Source of the DNA: DATARH01 sp963778385
GTDB taxonomy: Bacteria > Pseudomonadota > Alphaproteobacteria > ATCC43930 > CGMCC-115725
DNA: 64,000 bases
Assembly: GCA_963778385.1 (NCBI GenBank)
Contig: CAVZUA010000041.1
Coordinates: 248,001-312,000 of the forward strand
Reading direction: 5' to 3'
In this document: one piece after another, positions 44,236 to 54,039 of the stretch
Numbering within the stretch: the first letter of the stretch is position 1
Layout of the letters: each line of letters starts with the position of its first letter
Made by a program: the position numbers and the translations under genes
Notes under the pieces: generated by a model
Seen by the model: only the letters and a program-made list of their open reading frames with translations
Database searches by the model: none
What the model was told of the DNA's origin: nothing

Positions 44236-45155
44236 AACTGCAGCTCGCGCGTCTGCAGCCGACGTATCACCAACACGATCGCTGGCACGACGAGCGGCAG
44301 CGCCGACAGCGCCGCGGCGATGCCGATCGCCGGGCGCGCGTCGTCAAATGCATAGCGGAAGCTGAGGGTCGCCAGAACATGTGTCGTGTTGGTCGGGGCG
44401 CCGTTCGACACAAAATAGGCCGTCGCGAAATCGCCCAGCGCCCAGACCGTCGCGAGCAGCGTGCACACGAGATACAGATTGGCGAGCAGCGGAAACGTCA
44501 CGTGGACAAATCCGGCGCGCCCGGTCGCCCCGTCGACGGCAGCGGCGTCGTAAATCTCGCTCGGGATGGCCAGCCGCCCGGCCAGAAAGACAAGCGTCCA
44601 AAGCGGCATCCACTTCCACACGTAAGCCCAGATGTTGCAGCCGAGCGCAAGCCAGCGATCGTTGAACCAGTCGGGGCCCTGGATCCCGAAGATCGCCTCG
44701 ATCAGACCGTCGATCAGACCGTATTGGCCGATCAGCATCCAATGAAAAGAAATATACGCCTGCACCGTGGCGATGAACCAAGGCACCACGAAGATCACCA
44801 GCAGCGCCTTGACCCACCAGCCTCGCCGCATGAAAAAGCCGGACAGCAGCAGCGCCACGAACATCTTCAAATTCACCCCGACGGCGACAAACAGCACCGT
44901 ATTGACCAGGGTGGGAAGATAAAGCGGCTCCGCGAACAGCTCGGCATAGAGCGCGGGGCTGCGCGCCATCCATAACGCAAGCGCGACCGGATAGGCGCCG
45001 AAGGCGAGGAACACCGCGGCATAGGGAAAGATAAAGGCGATCACCCAAAGAAGCTCGGGTCGCCGGGAAGAGCGGCGGCGCGGCGGCCGGTCGGCGGGGT
45101 CGAGCGTCAGGGTCCCGGCGGCGAGGCCTTGCGATACGCTGGAGCTGCCGCTCAT
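44232..45155 (-). CDS. ABC sugar transporter permease (MalF/UgpA-type), system 2
   Basis: 307 residues, six helices and an EAA-type loop (YDAAAVDGATGRAGFVHVT). The ATG at 45155 was chosen; a longer reading to 45245 has an arginine-rich leader. It follows the GT9 gene by 28 bases. Paralogue of the protein at 37656 (same MRRGWWVKALL region). Confidence 0.87.
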   Translation of the reverse strand: MSGSSSVSQGLAAGTLTLDPADRPPRRRSSRRPELLWVIAFIFPYAAVFLAFGAYPVALALWMARSPALYAELFAEPLYLPTLVNTVLFVAVGVNLKMFVALLLSGFFMRRGWWVKALLVIFVVPWFIATVQAYISFHWMLIGQYGLIDGLIEAIFGIQGPDWFNDRWLALGCNIWAYVWKWMPLWTLVFLAGRLAIPSEIYDAAAVDGATGRAGFVHVTFPLLANLYLVCTLLATVWALGDFATAYFVSNGAPTNTTHVLATLSFRYAFDDARPAIGIAAALSALPLVVPAIVLVIRRLQTRELQL

Positions 45156-45183
45156 GTCGGCTGCTCCTGGTGCGTGAGCCGGG

Positions 45184-46152
45184 TCAATCCGCCGCCTCCT
45201 CAGCGATCCGCTGCCAAAGCGAACGTACTCCCGCCTCGGCGGCATCGACGGAAAGCGAGTCCATCAGCGACGGCGTGGTGCGGTGATCAAATTCCGGCGC
45301 TCCTACCAATTCGGCGTAGGGCACCGTGGTGGTGACGATCGCGGTATGCGGCCCCCAGGGGGCATATTGCGCCGGCGGGCTCGGCCCGAACAGACCGAGG
45401 GTCGGGATCCCGACCGCCGCGGCCAGGTGCATGATCCCCGTGTCGTTGCCGATAAAGAACCGACAACGCCGCAGCACCGCCGCGGCCGTCAGCAGATCGA
45501 CCCGACCGACGAGGTCGATGCGCTGCGCGCCGGGCAGCGCCGCGAGCAAAGGCTCGGCCTGCTGGCGTTCGTGCGCCGCCGCCAGCACCGCGATGCGCGC
45601 GCCGGGAAACAGGCCCGCCGGCGCGGTCAGGCGAACCGCCAACTCGGCGAAGCGTTCGGCCGCCCAGGTCTTGCCGCGCCAATTGGCGGCGGGGCCGATG
45701 GCGAGCACAGGCCCGCCGGCGGGCACCAGCTTGGCCGCTGTCGCCTCGTGCCGTTCCGCGGTCCAGACACGCGGCGCAGGCGGTTGTGGCAATTCGGCAA
45801 TCTGCGCCAGTTGCTCGACGCGGTGGCACCGCGGGTCGCCCTTGGCAATCACCCGCCGCTCTCGCGCCCAGAGCAGATAGGCCAGTGCCGATCCGCGAAG
45901 ATCGACGACCAGCGACCAGCGGCGGAAGGCCACGGCGCGGTATAGCTCGACCCAATGCCGGCGATGCCGCCGCTTGGCCACGGTGATCAGGCGCTCGATC
46001 CCGGGCACTGCCTCGAACAGCGGCGCCGCATCCGGACCGGCGGCAATCGTGATCCGCGCGTCCGGATACCGCTCGATCAGATGGGCAAGAAGCCCGGTCG
46101 ACAGGACGGCGTCCCCGATGCGGGTCGCCGTCACGAATAAGATATGCCTCAC
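45184..46152 (-). CDS. GT9 (heptosyltransferase-like) glycosyltransferase
   Basis: About 322 residues from GTG 46152 (VRHILFVTATRIGDAVLSTG, the GT9 start); a TTG at 46248 gives a longer, arginine-rich form that looks wrong. The C-terminal half holds FIGNDTGIMHLAAAVGIPTL and GLFGPSPPAQYAP, the ADP-sugar binding region of GT9 enzymes. It probably adds a heptose or other sugar to lipopolysaccharide at the cytoplasmic membrane. It sits first in the ABC array, an unusual place for a heptosyltransferase-like gene. Confidence 0.85.
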   Translation of the reverse strand: MRHILFVTATRIGDAVLSTGLLAHLIERYPDARITIAAGPDAAPLFEAVPGIERLITVAKRRHRRHWVELYRAVAFRRWSLVVDLRGSALAYLLWARERRVIAKGDPRCHRVEQLAQIAELPQPPAPRVWTAERHEATAAKLVPAGGPVLAIGPAANWRGKTWAAERFAELAVRLTAPAGLFPGARIAVLAAAHERQQAEPLLAALPGAQRIDLVGRVDLLTAAAVLRRCRFFIGNDTGIMHLAAAVGIPTLGLFGPSPPAQYAPWGPHTAIVTTTVPYAELVGAPEFDHRTTPSLMDSLSVDAAEAGVRSLWQRIAEEAAD

Positions 46153-46451
46153 GCCGATGAGCTCGCATGGCGAAGCGGCTGGCGAATGCGCGGCCGGACC
46201 AGGCAAAGATTTGCCCCGCGCCGGCCGTCTCGGCAACTTTTTCGACAAGACCTCGTTGAGCCGCGCGCGACGGCCGTTCGGATTGCCGTTTTGCGAACGT
46301 CGTTTCCGACGCGGAAATTCACCGCTATCGGATGTTTGATCCGGTTATCGATAAATATCACAAATTAAACTCGGCCCGTTGCTGTTCTACTGATACGCTT
46401 CGGACGGCTCGTTGCTGAGCACCTACCCCAAAGCAGCGGCGGCTCGAACCC

Positions 46452-48086
46452 GTGCCGAACCCAATACTGATCGATCAATCCCGTATTCCCCGGCGGCATG
46501 CCCGCGCACGTTGGTGCCGCGTGGCCGCGACGATGATGACGCTGCCGCTCGCTGCGTGTCTGTTGGGGCCTGACTTCACAGCGCCGCCAGCTCCGGTCTC
46601 GGAGAAATTCCTCAAAGCGACCAGTCCGGCGATGTCCGAAAGCAAGGACTACCGGGATTGGTGGAAATCGTTCAACGACCCGGTCCTCAATCGGCTCATC
46701 GAGCTGGCTTACGCCCAGAACCTGACGCTGCTCAGCGCCGGGACTCGCGTACTCGAGGCGCGGGCAGCCTTGGGCATCGCCATCGGCGAATTCTACCCGC
46801 AGTCGCAGGAGGGTGTCGGCAGCCTCGGCTATGCGGGCCAGAGCCGCAAGGATCCGTTCTCCAGCCCCCTCGCGCCGCGCTATTTCTGGCGGGACAGTCT
46901 TGGTGTCCAGATCGCCTGGGAACTCGATTTCTGGGGCAAGTTCCGCCGCGGTGTCGAGTCGGCGGATGCCGCCTATCTCGCTTCGGTCGCGACCTATGAC
47001 GACGTGCTGGTCACGCTGCTCGGCGACGTGACCACCGTCTATATCGGCATCCGCACGACCCAGCAGCAAATCGAAATCGCGCGCGACAACGTCATCAAGC
47101 AGCGCAAGGCCCTGGCGATCGCCAACGCGCGGTTTGTCGGCGGCGCCGCGAGCAAGCTGTCGGTCTATCAGGCACAGAACGTCCTCGCGCAGACCGAGTT
47201 GGCGATCCCAAAACTGCGGATCCAACTCGACCAGGGGCTCGACGCGTTGCGGGTGCTGCTGGGTATGCCCTCGCTGTCGCTGAGCCCCCTGCTGAGCGGC
47301 TCAGCCGGCATCCCGACGCCGCTGAGGAACGTCGCCGTCGGGGTTCCCGCGGACCTGCTGCGTCGCCGGCCGGACATCCGCGCCGCGGAGCTGGCCGCGG
47401 CGGCACAAAGCGCCCAGATCGGCATCGCCGAGACGGATTTGTACCCGGCGTTTACGCTGACCGGCTCATTCGGCGGTGCTGCCAGCACGGTGCCGCACGC
47501 CACGCTCGGCGACGTGTTTACCGCGAAAGCCCTCGCCTTCTCTTTTGGTCCGTCCTTCTCGTGGAACATCCTCAATTACGGGCAGATCACCAACAACGTC
47601 CGCGTCCAGGACGCGAAGCTCCAGCAACTGCTCGTCGACTACAAGAACACGGTGCTCAAGGCGCAAAAAGAAGTCGAGGACGGACTGTCCACGTTCCAGA
47701 ACTCGCAAAATCAGGTCGCCGACCTGCGCCGCAGCGTCGCCGCCGCGAATGCCGCCCTGCGCATCGCGATCACCGAATACAATCTCGGGACGCGCGACTT
47801 CACCACCGTGCTGACCGCCGAACAGAATCTGTACACGGCCGAGAACGATCTCGCGGTCGCCTCCGGCAATGTCTCGGCGGGGCTCACCGCAGTGTTCCGC
47901 GCCCTTGGCGGCGGCTGGCAAATACGCGACGGCAATGAATTCGTGCCGCCGGCGGTGCGTGACGAGATGCGAGCCCGGACAAATTGGGGCGACGTCCTGC
48001 CTCCATCGGGGCAACCGCAACCGCCTCCTCCAGGATTGCCGTCGTCTGAGGATATCGGACCCAGAGTGCGAGCTCCGGAATGGTGA
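46452..48086 (+). CDS. RND efflux outer-membrane lipoprotein (OprM/NodT family)
   Basis: 544 residues with a lipobox (LPLAACLLGPDF), a TolC-like fold with repeated helical segments (LTLLSAGTRVLEARAALGIA) and LLRRRPDIRAAELAAAAQSA, typical of OprM. It forms the outer-membrane channel of a tripartite pump. First gene of a three-gene operon; its stop overlaps the adaptor start by seven bases. A proline-rich tail follows the barrel region. No regulator gene is visible next to it. Confidence 0.9.
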   Translation: MPNPILIDQSRIPRRHARARWCRVAATMMTLPLAACLLGPDFTAPPAPVSEKFLKATSPAMSESKDYRDWWKSFNDPVLNRLIELAYAQNLTLLSAGTRVLEARAALGIAIGEFYPQSQEGVGSLGYAGQSRKDPFSSPLAPRYFWRDSLGVQIAWELDFWGKFRRGVESADAAYLASVATYDDVLVTLLGDVTTVYIGIRTTQQQIEIARDNVIKQRKALAIANARFVGGAASKLSVYQAQNVLAQTELAIPKLRIQLDQGLDALRVLLGMPSLSLSPLLSGSAGIPTPLRNVAVGVPADLLRRRPDIRAAELAAAAQSAQIGIAETDLYPAFTLTGSFGGAASTVPHATLGDVFTAKALAFSFGPSFSWNILNYGQITNNVRVQDAKLQQLLVDYKNTVLKAQKEVEDGLSTFQNSQNQVADLRRSVAAANAALRIAITEYNLGTRDFTTVLTAEQNLYTAENDLAVASGNVSAGLTAVFRALGGGWQIRDGNEFVPPAVRDEMRARTNWGDVLPPSGQPQPPPPGLPSSEDIGPRVRAPEW

Positions 48087-49318
48087 GGCTAACCGTGAAA
48101 ACTCGTCCGTCAGAAATCGGCTCAACGCGCGGCAGGACGGTGCAGCCGGGTTGGTTCAAACCCCTTGCTTGGTCGATCGCGATCCTGACAACCGGCGCCG
48201 TCGGGCTCGCCTCTGTCGCGTCTTCGTCGGCGCGGGCACAAGGGGCGGCTGAACCGCCAAAGGTCCTGGTGATCCAGCCCAAAGCAGAGGCGGTGACCAA
48301 TTACGTCGAACTGACCGGCAATGCGGCGGCGATCACCTCGGTCAATCTTGTGGCGCGCGTCGAAGGCTATCTCGAGAGCCAAAATTTTCCAGACGGCGCA
48401 ATCGTCAGAAAAGGCGACCTGCTGTTCAAGATCCAGCAGGACCAATACAAGGCGCAGCTTATCCAGGCGCAGGCGCAGGTGCAGGCGGCAAATGCCGGAA
48501 TCGATTACGCCCGCACCGAGATCGCCCGCTACAAGGCCCTGGTAAAACAGGAAGCAGCCGCGCAGACCGAGGTCGATCACTGGGTCTATGAAAAGGCATC
48601 GGCGGAAGCGAAGTTGCTTGGCGCGCAGGCGCAGGTCACGCTCGCCCAGCTGAACCTCAGCTACACGGAGGTCCGGGCGCCGTTCGACGGACAGATGAGC
48701 AAGGGGCAGATCTACGCCGGCAATCTGATCGGTTCGCCAGGCCAGCAGTCGACGCCGCTTGCCACGATCTATCAAATCGATCCGATCTATGTGGTGGCCA
48801 ATCTCAGCGAACAGGATGCGTTGAAGATCCGGCAAAATCTCGAAAAGAAGCGACTGACCACCGCCGACCTGCCGAACGTGCCCATTCAGGTCGGGCTGCA
48901 AAACGAGACCGATTTCCCGCGCCGTGGCGTGCTGGAGTATGTTTCGCCCGGCCTTGACCCGGCGACCGGGACGCTCCTCATCCGCGGCAAAGTCGCCAAT
49001 CCGAACCGCGATCTGGTTCCGGGGTTCTTCGTCCGCATCCGGCTACCGATGGAGCGCGGTGCGCAGAACACGCTGCTGGTGCCCGACCGCGCATTGCAGG
49101 AAGATCAGGGCGGCCGCTACCTGCTGGCGGTCAACAAGGACGGCGTCGTCGAAAAGCACTACGTTCAACTGGGCGAGCTCTTCAACGGTTTGCGGGCGAT
49201 CACCAGCGGCATCACCGCCGCAGACAAGATCGTGGTCGGCGACCTATGGCGGATAAGCCCCGGCCAGAAGGTTACGCCACAGCCGACCGCGATCGACGCA
49301 CCGGGTAGCCGGCCATGA
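48080..49318 (+). CDS. RND efflux periplasmic adaptor (AcrA/MexA family)
   Basis: 412 residues. Signal sequence or anchor near the N-terminus, lipoyl-like halves (ARVEGYLESQNFPDGAIVRK and LNLSYTEVRAPFDGQMSKGQ) and a coiled-coil hairpin of alanine-rich helices between them. It bridges the inner-membrane pump and the outer-membrane channel. The start overlaps the OprM-type stop; its own stop overlaps the pump start (ATGA, 49315). Confidence 0.92.
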   Translation: MVRLTVKTRPSEIGSTRGRTVQPGWFKPLAWSIAILTTGAVGLASVASSSARAQGAAEPPKVLVIQPKAEAVTNYVELTGNAAAITSVNLVARVEGYLESQNFPDGAIVRKGDLLFKIQQDQYKAQLIQAQAQVQAANAGIDYARTEIARYKALVKQEAAAQTEVDHWVYEKASAEAKLLGAQAQVTLAQLNLSYTEVRAPFDGQMSKGQIYAGNLIGSPGQQSTPLATIYQIDPIYVVANLSEQDALKIRQNLEKKRLTTADLPNVPIQVGLQNETDFPRRGVLEYVSPGLDPATGTLLIRGKVANPNRDLVPGFFVRIRLPMERGAQNTLLVPDRALQEDQGGRYLLAVNKDGVVEKHYVQLGELFNGLRAITSGITAADKIVVGDLWRISPGQKVTPQPTAIDAPGSRP

Positions 49319-52300
49319 TGTCGAAGTTCTTCATCGAGCATCCGGTCCTCGCCAATGTGCTGGCGATCGTCCTCGTGCTGCTCGGCGCGATTTGCGTCTT
49401 CCGCTTGCCGGTTGCCCAGTACCCCAACATCGTGCCGCCCACCGTCCAGGTCTCGACACGGTATCCCGGCGCGAGCGCGCAGACACTGATCGATACCGTC
49501 GCGTTGCCGATCGAGCTGCAGGTCAACGGCGTGCCCGGCATGCTCTACATGCAGTCGACCAGCGCCTACGACGGCACCTACAACCTGACCGTGACGTTCG
49601 ACATCGGCTCGGACCCCAACATGAACCAGGTTCTGGTTCAGAACCGGGTCAACAACGCGCTTGCCTCGCTGCCGGCGCAGGTCCAGGCGCAGGGTGTTTC
49701 GATCCGCGCCAAATCACCCTCTATCCTCGAATTCGTCACGCTCGATGCGCCCGATGGCCGGTACGACGCCCTCTATTTGTGGAACTACGCGACGATCAAT
49801 CTGGTCAACGAGCTCGCCCGGCTGCCCGGTGTCGGCAACGTCACGGTGATGGGCGCCGGCGAGTACTCGATGCGGGTATGGCTCGATCCGCAGAAACTCT
49901 ATTCGTTCGGTCTGGTGCCGGACGACGTGATCCAGTCGATCAAAGAGCAAAGCCAGGAGGTCGCGGCGGGTCAGGTCGGCATGCCGCCGGCCCCAAAGGA
50001 CCAAGCGTTCCAGTATACCATCGATATCGTATCGCGACTGAGCGATGCCGGCGAATTCGGCAACATCGTCATCAAGGATCAGACGGCGCAAGGTGGCCGG
50101 CTCCTCCGCGTGCGCGACGTCGCGCGCATCGAGATGGGCGCGCAGACCTACTCGCAGGACTTCAAGCTCGACGCCAAGCCCGCCGCGGGCATCGCCATCT
50201 ACCAGGCGCCGGATGCCAACTCGCTGAAGGTCGCGGCCGCGGTCCAAGCCAAGATGCAGGAGATGTCGCATCGCTTTCCGCCCGGGCTCCAGTTCAGCAT
50301 CCCCTACAATACGACGGTCTTCATCAACGCCTCGATCAACGAGGTTTACAAGACGCTATGGCAAGCCGGCGTCCTGGTGCTGATCGTCATCTTGTTGTTT
50401 CTGCAAAATTTTCGCGCGATCCTGGTGCCCGCAACCACCGTGCCGGTTACCATCATCGGCGCCTTCGCCGGTATGGCGGCGCTGGGTTACACCGTCAATC
50501 TGTCGACCTTGTTCGCGCTGATCCTGGCCATCGGCATCGTTGTCGATGACGCCATCGTCATCGTCGAAGGCGTCTCAAAGTATATCGAAGAGGGCATGTC
50601 GGCCCACGACTCCGCCATCAAGGCGATGGACGAGCTGTTCGGGCCGATCATCGGCATCACTCTTGTTCTGATGGCGGTGTTCTTGCCGTCGGCGTTTGTT
50701 CCTGGGTTGAGCGGTCAGATGTTCGCGCAGTTCGCGCTGGTGATCGCGGTGACCGCCCTGATCAGCGCCGTCAACGCGGCGACGCTAAAACCAACGCAAT
50801 GCGCGCTGTGGCTGCGCATGCCGGTGCCGCCGGACAAGCGGAATTTCTTTTATCGCGGCTTCAATCGCGTCTACGACAAATGCGAGCGTGCCTATACGCG
50901 ACTGATCGGGCGCATGGTCCGGGTCAGTGGGCTGATGGTGCTGGTTGGGCTCGTGCTGGCGGCCACCGGCGTCTGGGGTATCGCCCGACTGCCGACGGCC
51001 TTCATCCCCAACGAAGACCAGGGCTACCTGATGGTCGTGGCGCAATTGCCCGATGGGGCGGCGCTCGGCCGCACAAACGCCGCGCTCGATGCGGCAACGA
51101 AGATCGCTCGCGACACGCCGGGCGTCGATCACGTCATTCAGATTTCCGGCCTTTCCGCGCTCGACAATTTTGCCGATCTGCCCAATGCCGGCGTGAGCTT
51201 TATCGTACTCAAGCCGTGGGACGACCGAGGCAAGGCGACGCATACCGACATAATTTCGATATACGATCGCCTGCAGAACGCGTTGGATGGCGCGCCCGAC
51301 GGCAAGCTGTTCGTCGTGCCGCCACCGCCGATCCAAGGCATCGGCAACGCCGGCGGGTTGCAACTGCAGCTCGAAATGCTCGGTGGCAGCTTCGATTATC
51401 CGAAACTGGCGGCGGTCAGCCAGGAATTCGTCAAAAACACGGCGGCCGATCCGCTTTTCCAGCGGGCGCTGACGACCTTCAGCCCGGGCGGACCGCATAT
51501 CTCTGTTTCGCTTGACCGCGCCCGGGCGGAGACGATGCGGGTCTCTGCCGGCGCGGTGTTTTCCGTGCTGTCGTCGTATCTGGGCTCGACCTTCATCAAT
51601 CAGTTCAACAAGTTTGGTCTCTCGCTCCAGGTCTACGCGCAAGCCGACTCCCAGTTTCGTCTTCAGCCCGGTGACCTGCTGAACTATTACGTCCGCAGCC
51701 GCGACAACCAGATGGTCCCCATCGGCGCCGTGGCGGAGATCGGCTCGCGCGTCGGACAGTCGCTGATCAGCCTGTACAACCTGTATCCGACCGCCAGCAT
51801 CATCGGCGCCCCGGCGCGCGGTGCGAGCTCCGGCCAAGGCATCACCGCGATGGAAGACATCGCGGCAAAGACCTTGCCGGGTGATATCGGCTACCAGTGG
51901 ACCGCGATGTCGTACCAGGAAAAGCTGACCGGTAATCAGCTCTATTACCTGTTCGGCCTCTCCGTCCTCCTCGTCTACCTCTGCCTTGCCGGTCAATACG
52001 AGAGCTGGATCCTGCCGTTGGCCGTGCTGTCGGCGGTGCCGTTGGCACTGCTGGGGCCCGTCGTCGCGCTGACCAGCCTCGGCGTCGCCAATAATCTTTA
52101 TACCCAGATCGGCCTGATCCTGATGATCGCGCTCTCAACCAAGAACGGCATCCTCATCGTCGAAATGGCGCGCGAGGCTCGCACCGTTCATGGCAAATCG
52201 ATCATCAATTCGGCGATCGAGGCGTCGCGTCTGAGGTTTCGCCCGATCCTGATGACATCGTTCGCCTTTGGGCTCGGCGTCGTACCGCTGGTCACCGCGC

Positions 52301-52482
52301 ACGGCGCCGGCGCGGTCAGCCGCATCTCGCTGGGCCTCAGCGTGCTCAGCGGCATCATCGCCTCGACCTGTCTGGCGGTTCTGTTTGTCCCGTCGTTCTT
52401 CGCCGTATTGCAGCGGTTCGACGAGCGCCGACATGCCGGAAAGAGCCGGCCCGCGGTTGGCGCCCCAACTCCGGCGGAATGA
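49315..52482 (+). CDS. RND multidrug efflux pump, inner-membrane subunit (AcrB/MexB/OqxB-like)
   Basis: 1055 residues, 12 helices in two repeats with two large periplasmic loops. The proton-relay aspartates are present in helix 4 (GIVVDDAIVIVEG). Typical starts and loops: FFIEHPVLANVLAIVLVLLG, and STKNGILIVEMARE in the second half. It extrudes drugs or solvents by proton antiport. Drug range cannot be read from sequence. Confidence 0.93.
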   Translation: MMSKFFIEHPVLANVLAIVLVLLGAICVFRLPVAQYPNIVPPTVQVSTRYPGASAQTLIDTVALPIELQVNGVPGMLYMQSTSAYDGTYNLTVTFDIGSDPNMNQVLVQNRVNNALASLPAQVQAQGVSIRAKSPSILEFVTLDAPDGRYDALYLWNYATINLVNELARLPGVGNVTVMGAGEYSMRVWLDPQKLYSFGLVPDDVIQSIKEQSQEVAAGQVGMPPAPKDQAFQYTIDIVSRLSDAGEFGNIVIKDQTAQGGRLLRVRDVARIEMGAQTYSQDFKLDAKPAAGIAIYQAPDANSLKVAAAVQAKMQEMSHRFPPGLQFSIPYNTTVFINASINEVYKTLWQAGVLVLIVILLFLQNFRAILVPATTVPVTIIGAFAGMAALGYTVNLSTLFALILAIGIVVDDAIVIVEGVSKYIEEGMSAHDSAIKAMDELFGPIIGITLVLMAVFLPSAFVPGLSGQMFAQFALVIAVTALISAVNAATLKPTQCALWLRMPVPPDKRNFFYRGFNRVYDKCERAYTRLIGRMVRVSGLMVLVGLVLAATGVWGIARLPTAFIPNEDQGYLMVVAQLPDGAALGRTNAALDAATKIARDTPGVDHVIQISGLSALDNFADLPNAGVSFIVLKPWDDRGKATHTDIISIYDRLQNALDGAPDGKLFVVPPPPIQGIGNAGGLQLQLEMLGGSFDYPKLAAVSQEFVKNTAADPLFQRALTTFSPGGPHISVSLDRARAETMRVSAGAVFSVLSSYLGSTFINQFNKFGLSLQVYAQADSQFRLQPGDLLNYYVRSRDNQMVPIGAVAEIGSRVGQSLISLYNLYPTASIIGAPARGASSGQGITAMEDIAAKTLPGDIGYQWTAMSYQEKLTGNQLYYLFGLSVLLVYLCLAGQYESWILPLAVLSAVPLALLGPVVALTSLGVANNLYTQIGLILMIALSTKNGILIVEMAREARTVHGKSIINSAIEASRLRFRPILMTSFAFGLGVVPLVTAHGAGAVSRISLGLSVLSGIIASTCLAVLFVPSFFAVLQRFDERRHAGKSRPAVGAPTPAE

Positions 52483-52635
52483 AGCTGTAGTCGCGCGCAA
52501 TTCTCCCGATTGATCGGGCGCTCCGCGAGAACCCGTCTGCACAGCCCCAATCCCGGCATGCTCAGTTTTTTACCGCAATGATTGAACAGTCCGGCTAGAA
52601 TACGCTCTGTCCTCCGGCGAACGCTAGGAGACACC

Positions 52636-53985
52636 ATGTCTTTCTACTTTATTGCCGGCATCGCGGCGCTGGGTGGCCTCCTGTTCGGTTACGATACCGG
52701 GGTCATATCCGGCGCACTCCTTTTCATCCGCGGGGCGCTCGATCTATCGCCGACGATGCAAGGCATCGTCGTCGCCATCGTGCTTGCCGGCGCCGCGATC
52801 GGTTCCGCCGTCGCCGGTTTGCTGTCGGACCGGTTCGGCCGTCGCCGGATCATTTTGGCGGCCGCGCTGCTCTTCGTTGTCGGCGCTGTTCTGTCGGCGC
52901 TGGCCGCGGGTCTGATGGCGCTGCTGGGTGGCCGGTTTCTCGTTGGGCTCGGCATTGGCGTCGCCTCGATGTTGACTCCGCTCTATCTCGCGGAAATCTC
53001 GCCGGCGCGCGATCGTGGCGCCGTGGTGTCCCTCAACCAGCTTTGTATCACCGTCGGCATCCTCGTTTCCTATCTCGCCGGCTTTGCGCTCGCCGGCGTA
53101 GCCGAGGGGTGGCGATGGATGCTCGGCGTCGGGGCACTGCCTGGCGTCATTCTCGCGATCGGTATGCTGATTTTGCCGGAGAGCCCACGTTGGCTCGCGG
53201 GTCACGGACGGATGGAGGACGCGGGCGCAGTCCTCAGGCGCTTGCGCGGCGGCGCTGCTTCCGAAGAACTCAGCGAGCTGCGCACGGATATCGCTCGTGA
53301 GGGACGTCAGCTCGCAGGTTGGGGAGAGTTGCTGTCGCCGCGGCTGCGCCGGCCGCTCGCGATCGGGATTGGACTCGCGATGTTTCAGCAGATCACCGGC
53401 ATCAACACGGTGATCTATTTCGCGCCGACCATTTTTCAGACGGCAGGGTTGCCCTCCGCGGCAATCTCCATCCTCGCGACCGCCGGGGTCGGGGCGGTCA
53501 ACGTGATCATGACGATCGTTTCGATCCGGCTGATCGACCGGCTGGGGCGGCGGCAACTCCTCTATTGGAGCTTGGGCGGGATGGCCGTCACGCTGCTGGT
53601 GCTCGCGGGCGCATTCTACGCTGGCGTTTCGGGCGGGCTCGCATGGATTGCCGTGGCCTCCGTCGCGGCGTTCGTCGGCTTCTTCGCGATCGGGCTCGGA
53701 CCCGTCTTTTGGCTCCTGATCGCGGAAATCTTCCCCCTGGCGTTGCGCGGCAGAGCCATGAGCCTCTCTGCGGTAGCTAACTGGGGTTTCAATCTCATTG
53801 TCTCGGTGACGTTTCTCGATCTTGTTGCCGCGGTCGGAAACGGCGGCGCGTTCCTGATCTACGCGATCCTCAGTCTTGCAGCGCTTGTCTTTGTTGTCCT
53901 CATTGTGCCTGAGACCAAGGGGCACAGTCTCGAAGAGATCGAGCTCGAACTGGACCGCTCGACCGCCCCGCACCTTGCCGAATAG
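52636..53985 (+). CDS. MFS sugar porter (GalP/XylE-like)
   Basis: 449 residues, 12 helices with all sugar-porter signatures: LLFGYDTGVISGALLFI, LLSDRFGRRRI, LPESPRWLAGHG, FQQITGINTVIYFAPTIF and the final PETKGHSLEEIE. The ATG at 52636 follows an AGGAGA site; an upstream reading from 52582 is less likely. It brings a monosaccharide in with protons. The next gene, an OprB porin, starts 54 bases later, so outer- and inner-membrane entry are paired. Confidence 0.93.
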   Translation: MSFYFIAGIAALGGLLFGYDTGVISGALLFIRGALDLSPTMQGIVVAIVLAGAAIGSAVAGLLSDRFGRRRIILAAALLFVVGAVLSALAAGLMALLGGRFLVGLGIGVASMLTPLYLAEISPARDRGAVVSLNQLCITVGILVSYLAGFALAGVAEGWRWMLGVGALPGVILAIGMLILPESPRWLAGHGRMEDAGAVLRRLRGGAASEELSELRTDIAREGRQLAGWGELLSPRLRRPLAIGIGLAMFQQITGINTVIYFAPTIFQTAGLPSAAISILATAGVGAVNVIMTIVSIRLIDRLGRRQLLYWSLGGMAVTLLVLAGAFYAGVSGGLAWIAVASVAAFVGFFAIGLGPVFWLLIAEIFPLALRGRAMSLSAVANWGFNLIVSVTFLDLVAAVGNGGAFLIYAILSLAALVFVVLIVPETKGHSLEEIELELDRSTAPHLAE

Positions 53986-54039
53986 GCCGCTGAGGCGCCG
54001 CTTCTCGGCACCGCCGATGCTGGCGGGCTGAGCACGGGC

